The notes under the pieces: model-generated | Seen by the model: the letters and a program-made list of their open reading frames with translations, nothing else | The model's database searches: none | Told to the model about the DNA's origin: nothing | Assembly: GCA_001730085.1 (NCBI GenBank) | Contig: MDLB01000038.1 | Span: forward strand, 1-8,138 | Direction: 5' to 3' | DNA: 8,138 nt | Source of the DNA: PVC group bacterium (ex Bugula neritina AB1) | Lineage (GTDB): Bacteria; GCA-001730085 | Translations under genes and position numbers: made by a program | In this document: one piece after another, positions 1 through 6,000 of the stretch | Layout of the letters: each line of letters opens with the position of its first letter | Numbering within the stretch: position 1 is the first letter of the stretch

Positions 1-92
1 AGATCTCCTTCATCATCGGTTGCTTGAGCGTCATGGATTATAAATGGCGCATTTGTATTTTCGACGATAGAAACTTCTACATTTTCGCCCTT
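1..92 (-). repeat. Module g (partial): start of an e-type cadherin domain 1
   Basis: The last 30 visible residues begin K-G-E-N-V-E-V-S-I-V-E-N-T-N-A-P, continue I-I-H-D-A-Q-A-T-D-D, and are cut by the window edge. The V-E-V-S opening and the A-P after E-N-T-x match module e's first cadherin domain and not those of b, c, d or f. The inferred continuation below base 1 is an e-type module. Confidence 0.7.
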
Positions 93-3000
93 TTCAAAAA
101 TAGGTTTTGTCCCATCAAAAGTTTGAGTTGAAATATCTTGGGTATACAGCTCATTTGTATTGCCATACATATCTTCCACGCTACCTTCAGCAATGGTTAA
201 ACGAACAGCTTTTGTGTCAAATGTTTCAGGAGCTTTCACTGTCACTTGCCATGTGCTTCCTGCATCAGTAGAAACCAAGTTCTTTATCGACCAAGAGGAT
301 AGCTCTATCTCTGATCCATTTTCATCAACAAACCCTATTTCATCAACTGAAAGACTTGTCCCAACACTTTTATTAAACCTTATCTGATAGGTAACTTCTT
401 CCGATTCAGTCACATCTGTAAAATCCATAACCTCTTCAACTGTTGGAGAACTTCCTTGAATATTTATTATGACCTTAGAGGCTTTTCCTTCATGTTCTTC
501 TTCATAAATATAACTAAGAGCTGCTTTTCTTTCACCATTTTGTAAAGATCCTGATGTATTTTTTAAGCTCAGTGCCTCCATAACCTTTTTGACTTCTTCT
601 TTTAAGAAAACAGTGTCATCTCCCTTGCTAATTTTTAGAGTTTTATCATCGCTAGTATAGAAAGCTTTAATATTACTCACAGACCCCATAACAAGGTTCT
701 CGAAGACCTGATCTTGATAAAGATTAACACTTAAACCCTCTTGTATATCATCTTCAGGTGAAACATTGACTTCGATCTGTAGTTCTATTTTGTCATTTAA
801 TATATCCAAGTTTTCTCCTGAGTAAACAACTTTAATCTTGCGAACTTCATCTGTCAAAGGCATACCTATTTCTGAAGCAAAGCTTATCCCTAGTGAAATA
901 TCTTCCGCATTCGCTAGTAAACTTTTTTCTCTTTGAACACCAACTACAGCTTGATCTACGTCCACCTCATCTAAATCAGTAATCTCTATTTTTAAACTCT
1001 TTTGCGTCGTAAGACCATTGACATCTCTTGCAACAACCGTCACATCATAACTTTGGACATCTTCATGGTTCGGTTTTTCGGTAAAAGTTAAAACTCCTGA
1101 TTGATCTATCGTGAAGGGCACATCTTTTTCTTTGATCAGGTACTCCACTCCAATATCAGGATTTTCACTCTCATCTCTTGCGTCAAAGTCATAAACCTCT
1201 TTATCCGTAGAGAAATTTTCTTTGACCGAAACCACTTCATGTGATGTCTCAAAAAGAGGTGCTTCGTCTTGGTTCACAACTTGAACACTCACTTCTTGCG
1301 AGCTTCGTTGCCCTTGCTCATCTTGTGCGGTTATTGTGATGCTGTATTCTGTTTTTATTTCATGATCGGCCATCACATTGATACTCAAATTCCCATTCTG
1401 AGGATCTAAGATAAATTCTCCGGAATCATCTCCTCCCAATAAGTATGTTAATCCTTCATCTGATAATGAGGTCAAGTCATCTTTAGCTTGCGCATCGTAC
1501 ACAACTTTAGAAACATCCGTATTTTCCAAAAGATCTACAGCAACACTTTTACCCTTTGCGAAAACAGGCGCTGTTGTATCAAAAGTCTGTGTTGAAACAT
1601 CTTGGACAAAATCTTCGTTAGTATTTTTATGCTGATCTTTCACTGCACCTGCGCTGATTTTTAAGCGAACATCTGTCGTGTCGATGGCATCATCACCTGT
1701 CGGAGGGGTAATCTTAAGGCTCCAAGATATTCCGCCATCTAAGCTTTCGGGCTCTTCGATACCCCATGTCGTTTTATCCAAGACCGATCCACTTCCAGAA
1801 AGGATTTCTATGTCTTGAGCTGTTAAGTCGCTCACGGCAGTATTGAAAACAATCGTGTAGGCAACTTCTCCTAAGGAAACAGTACTTACATCATCACTGA
1901 TCTCGACTAGCTCTATCTTAGAAGCCTCGACCTGTATTGTTGCGGTAGCTCCTTCTCCTTCGAAACCTTCCTCATCGACATACGTGAATCGCGCGATTCT
2001 GACTCCATTTTTATCACCTTCACTGCTATTTTTTAAAGAGATAGCTTCTATCAAAGCTTTTACTTCTTCTTTAGCAAAAGAGTCTTCATCTCCTTTGAAA
2101 AGCTCTAAGGTTTTAGAAGAGACGTCGTAACGATAATTTAGAGTTAAAAACCCATTTAAATCTATACCTGCACCCTCATTACTCAAGTACAGAGGGATTA
2201 CTCTCCCCTCAAGGCTCAAGACATCTTTAGTCAAATCTAAAGAGTTTCCTCCAAGCTCAACCTTAACCGTCTGAACTTTTTGAAGATCTCCTTCGAGTAC
2301 TGGAAGTCCTAAATCACTCACAAAAGGATGCCCATTGCTTATCGCTTCTATGTTCGCAACCGTTATAAGATCCTTTTGCACATCAACAAGCGTTTCACTC
2401 AAGTCAACTTCATTCAAATCTTTGATCTTTACTGTTAACGTTTGCTCTGTGGTTTGATTATCAATATCTGTCGCTTCAACCGTTAAGGTATATTCATCTT
2501 GACCTTCAAAGTCTGTCCTCTCTGCCGTGAAAATTTTACCGGTGTCAGGGTCTATCGTGAAAGAGCTATGGTCACCTTGGGCATCTGCTTTTAAAGCGTA
2601 ACGAATACCTATATCCTCTAAGCTATGCTCTTCACCCTCATGATAGGCCTTCACATCGTAAATCTCTTGCCCTGCTTCTAAGTTTTCTGGGACAGTGACA
2701 ACATGGATTTCTCGACTATCAAATGTCGGAGCTTCGCTTTCGTCCTCTATCACAACTTTAACCTCTTGTGACGAACGTAACCCTTGATCATCTTCGGCTG
2801 TCACCGTGAAGGCATATTCACTTTGACCTTCGTGATCTCCCTCGACATTGAAGTGAACCTCTCCTGTCTCTTCTGAAACTAGCGTGAAGGCTTCTTTATC
2901 ATCACTCTCTATGCTATAGCTTATTCCTTCATCAGAAGCATCCCCAGTATCATCTATCGCTTGAGAATCATGTATCATGATTGGAGCAACAGTATTTTCA

Positions 3001-6000
3001 ACAAGTGAAACTTCCACATTTTTGCCTTTTTCGAAAACAGGTTTTGTCCCATCAAAAGTTTGAGTTGAAATATCTTGGGTATACATCTCATTTGTATTGC
3101 CATACATATCTTCCACGCTACCTTCAGCAATGGTTAAACGAACAGCTTTTGTGTCAAATGTTTCAGAAGCTTTAACTGTTACTTGCCACGTTGTTCCTGC
3201 ATCCGTTGAAACCAAGTTATCTATCGACCAAGAGGTGAGATCTAACTCCGATCCATTTTCGTCAACAAATCCTATGGCATCGACGCTTAAACTTGACCCC
3301 ACGCTTTCATTAAACCTTATCTGATAGGTAGCTTCTTCTGATTCAATCTCATCCGTAAAGTCCATAACTTCTTCAACTGTTGGAACGGTTCCCTGAATAT
3401 TCAATACAACTTCTGAACTTTCTCCCTCATCTCCTCCTTCAAAAATGTAACTAGCTTTTAAATGTCTTTCTCCATTTTGTAAAGATGTCGATGTGTTTTT
3501 TAACTCTACTGCCTCCATAATACTTTTAACTTCTTCTTTTAAGAAACTCGTGTCATCACCTTTACTTATTTCAAGAGTTTTATCAATATTTGTATAGAGA
3601 GCTTTCACATCACTCACAGATCCAACGAGTAGACTTTCAAAGACCTGATCTTGATAAAGATTCAGACTTAAACCATGTTGCATTTGTTGTCCAAATGAAA
3701 CATCTATCTTTATGTCCATTTCTATTTTGTCATTGAAAACATCTAAACTTTCTCCAGAGCAAACAATCTTAATTTTTTTAACATTATCTGTAAAAGGCAG
3801 ATCTGTTTGTGAAAATAACCTTACTCCTTCCGAAATATCTATACCATTCGCAACTAAACTTTTCTCTCTTTGAACCCCTAATAAAGATTCATCCAAATCC
3901 ACTTCATCCAAGTTTGTGATCTGTATTTTTAAAGTCTTTTCAGTAGAAAGACCACTTTTATCTCTAGCAATAATCGTCACGTCATAACTTTGGGTGCTTT
4001 CATAGTCTGGCTTTTGAGTGAATGTCACAACACCTGATTCATCTATGGCAAAAGGTACATCATTTTCTTTGATCATGTACTCAACAGCCACATCCACATT
4101 TTCACTTTCGTCTTTCGCATCAAAGTCATAAACCTTTTTATCAAGAGAAAAGTTTTCTTTAACAGCGATTTCTGAAGAACTTGCTTCGAATAACGGTGGT
4201 TCATCTTCGTTCACAATATTGACTATAACTTCTTGAGAGCTCTCTTTTCCTTGCTGGTCCCTTGCCGTGATTGTTACTCGATAATCTGTTTTATTTTCAT
4301 GATCTGGCATCACATTCATGCGGAGTTCACCGCCTTGCGCGTCTATGGCAAAATCATTGGCATCTTCTCCTCCTAAAATATAAGATAAACCTTCATCTGG
4401 CATAGAACTCTCATCATCTTTCGCCTGTACATCATGAACGATTTGATCTATAGATGTATTTTCTATAAGATCTACAGAAATATGATCTCCTTTTTCAAAG
4501 GTAGGCGCTGTCGTGTCAAAAGCCTGCGTAGCTACTCCTTGCATAAACTCTAGATTTGGATTCCCATAAATATCTTGAAGCGCCCCTTCTGCTATTTTAA
4601 AAAAAACACTCGTTGTATCGACTTTATCGTCAATCGCTCTTAAGGTCACCGTCCAAGTCACACCATCTAAACTTTGAGGCGCACCTATAACCCAATCACT
4701 TTTATCTAAAACATTGCCAGAAGCATCGATCAGCTCGATAGTCTCTGACTTTAAGTTGTCTCCGACACTGTGACTAAATGTCAACGTATACGTAACTTCT
4801 TCATCGGTGATTGCTTCTACAGCATCATCTGTTACCCCTACTAAACTTGGCGCTGTCGCACAAACTTTTATTTTCGCTTCAGCACTTTCTCCTTCATGTC
4901 CTTCGTGATCAATGTAATTGATTGTCGCGACACGAAGCCCATCCACGGGAGTATCTTCCTCATTAATCAACCTCATCTGATCTAAAAGCATCTTCACCTG
5001 GCTGGGGGCAAAGTGATTCTCCTCGCCTTTCGAAATGGTCAATGTCCGAAGCGCTTGATCATAGGTATATTCAAAATTCGTCCACTCTCCCAAAACTCTC
5101 ACGTCTTGATTCAATGCGATATCAACGTCTCTTTCCCAAATCAAACGATCCGAAGCCTCATTGAAAGCTTCTCCACTCAAAACTATCCGTATCGCTTCAA
5201 TGTCTCCTGCCGTTGGTTGAGCCACATTCAAAGAAAAGCTTGCCCCTTCTTTAATAGCTTGCGCATTCACTATTGTCTCTGTCTCTCTTTGAACTCCCAT
5301 ATCTGCCTGAGACAAGTCAATCTCATCAACATCCTTAACTCTAACTGTAAGAGCGTGACGGCTTTCTTTATCTGAAATATCTCTCGCTATCACCGTTAGG
5401 TCATAACTAACTTTTGTCTCGAAGTCAGATCGACCTGTAAGTTTGATTTGACCATTGTCAGGATCTATCTCAAAAAGATTGTCTCCCCCTTCCAGCCTAT
5501 AGCTAATTCCTTCATCAACGTCTTTGCCATCATCTCGACTTTGTACATCATAAATAACAACTCCTTCTTCGGAGTTTTCTGCCAGAGTAAGAGTTTCTTC
5601 TATCTCTTCTTCAAAAACAGGAGCCTCATCCTCATCTATAACATTCACTATTATTTTCTGAGAGCTTTCCATTCCTTGCTCATCTTGGGCAAGCACATTG
5701 ATTTCATACTGCGCTTGTCTTTCTCTATCCGCACTTTCTTTTAGCTTCAGCTTTCCATCGAAATCTAAGGTAACTCTGTCTGCATCCGCTCCTTCTTGTA
5801 GGGTATAGCTTATATTCTCATCTGACCTTGAGATTGCATCATCTTTCGCCTGGACATCGTGAATAACCATATCTGCAGAAGTGTTTTCCACAAGGTCTAT
5901 ACTCATATTTTGACCTTTCTCAAAAACAGGTCCTGTGGTATCGAAAGTTTGACTAGATATATCTTGAGTAAACTCACCCAGAGGATTCCCATAGCTATCT

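Larger units (their letters stand above)
1..4493 (-). repeat. Higher-order tandem repeat of two modules (2937-bp unit): d+e then f+g
   Basis: Module d (4493-3030) aligns with module f (1556-93), and the start of e (3029-2938) aligns with the visible part of g (92-1). The offset is constant at 2937 bp (979 codons) and shows no net indel over about 1.55 kb. The repeating unit is therefore a pair of unlike modules, not a single module. Only one full unit and about half of the next lie in the window. This points to duplication of a two-module block, later drifting at the sequence level. Confidence 0.8.

Noticed and set aside
160-387. Plus-strand open frame of 75 codons, repeated with high similarity at 3097-3324
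   Set aside because: It is antisense to the Big domains of modules f and d. The two copies resemble each other only because the coding strand is repeated. There is no ribosome binding site or independent coding signal.
599-3609. K-G-D tripeptides in domain C of modules d and f as possible integrin-binding sites
   Set aside because: The tripeptide sits in the conserved I-S-K-G-D-D strand or turn of the domain. A three-residue match in a Lys/Gly/Asp-rich protein is not evidence of receptor binding.
5013-5744. Plus-strand open frames of 120 and 98 codons (5013-5375, 5448-5744)
   Set aside because: Both are shadows of modules c and b/c on the minus strand. Their translations have no domain character, and the minus-strand frame is continuous through them with clear cadherin motifs.
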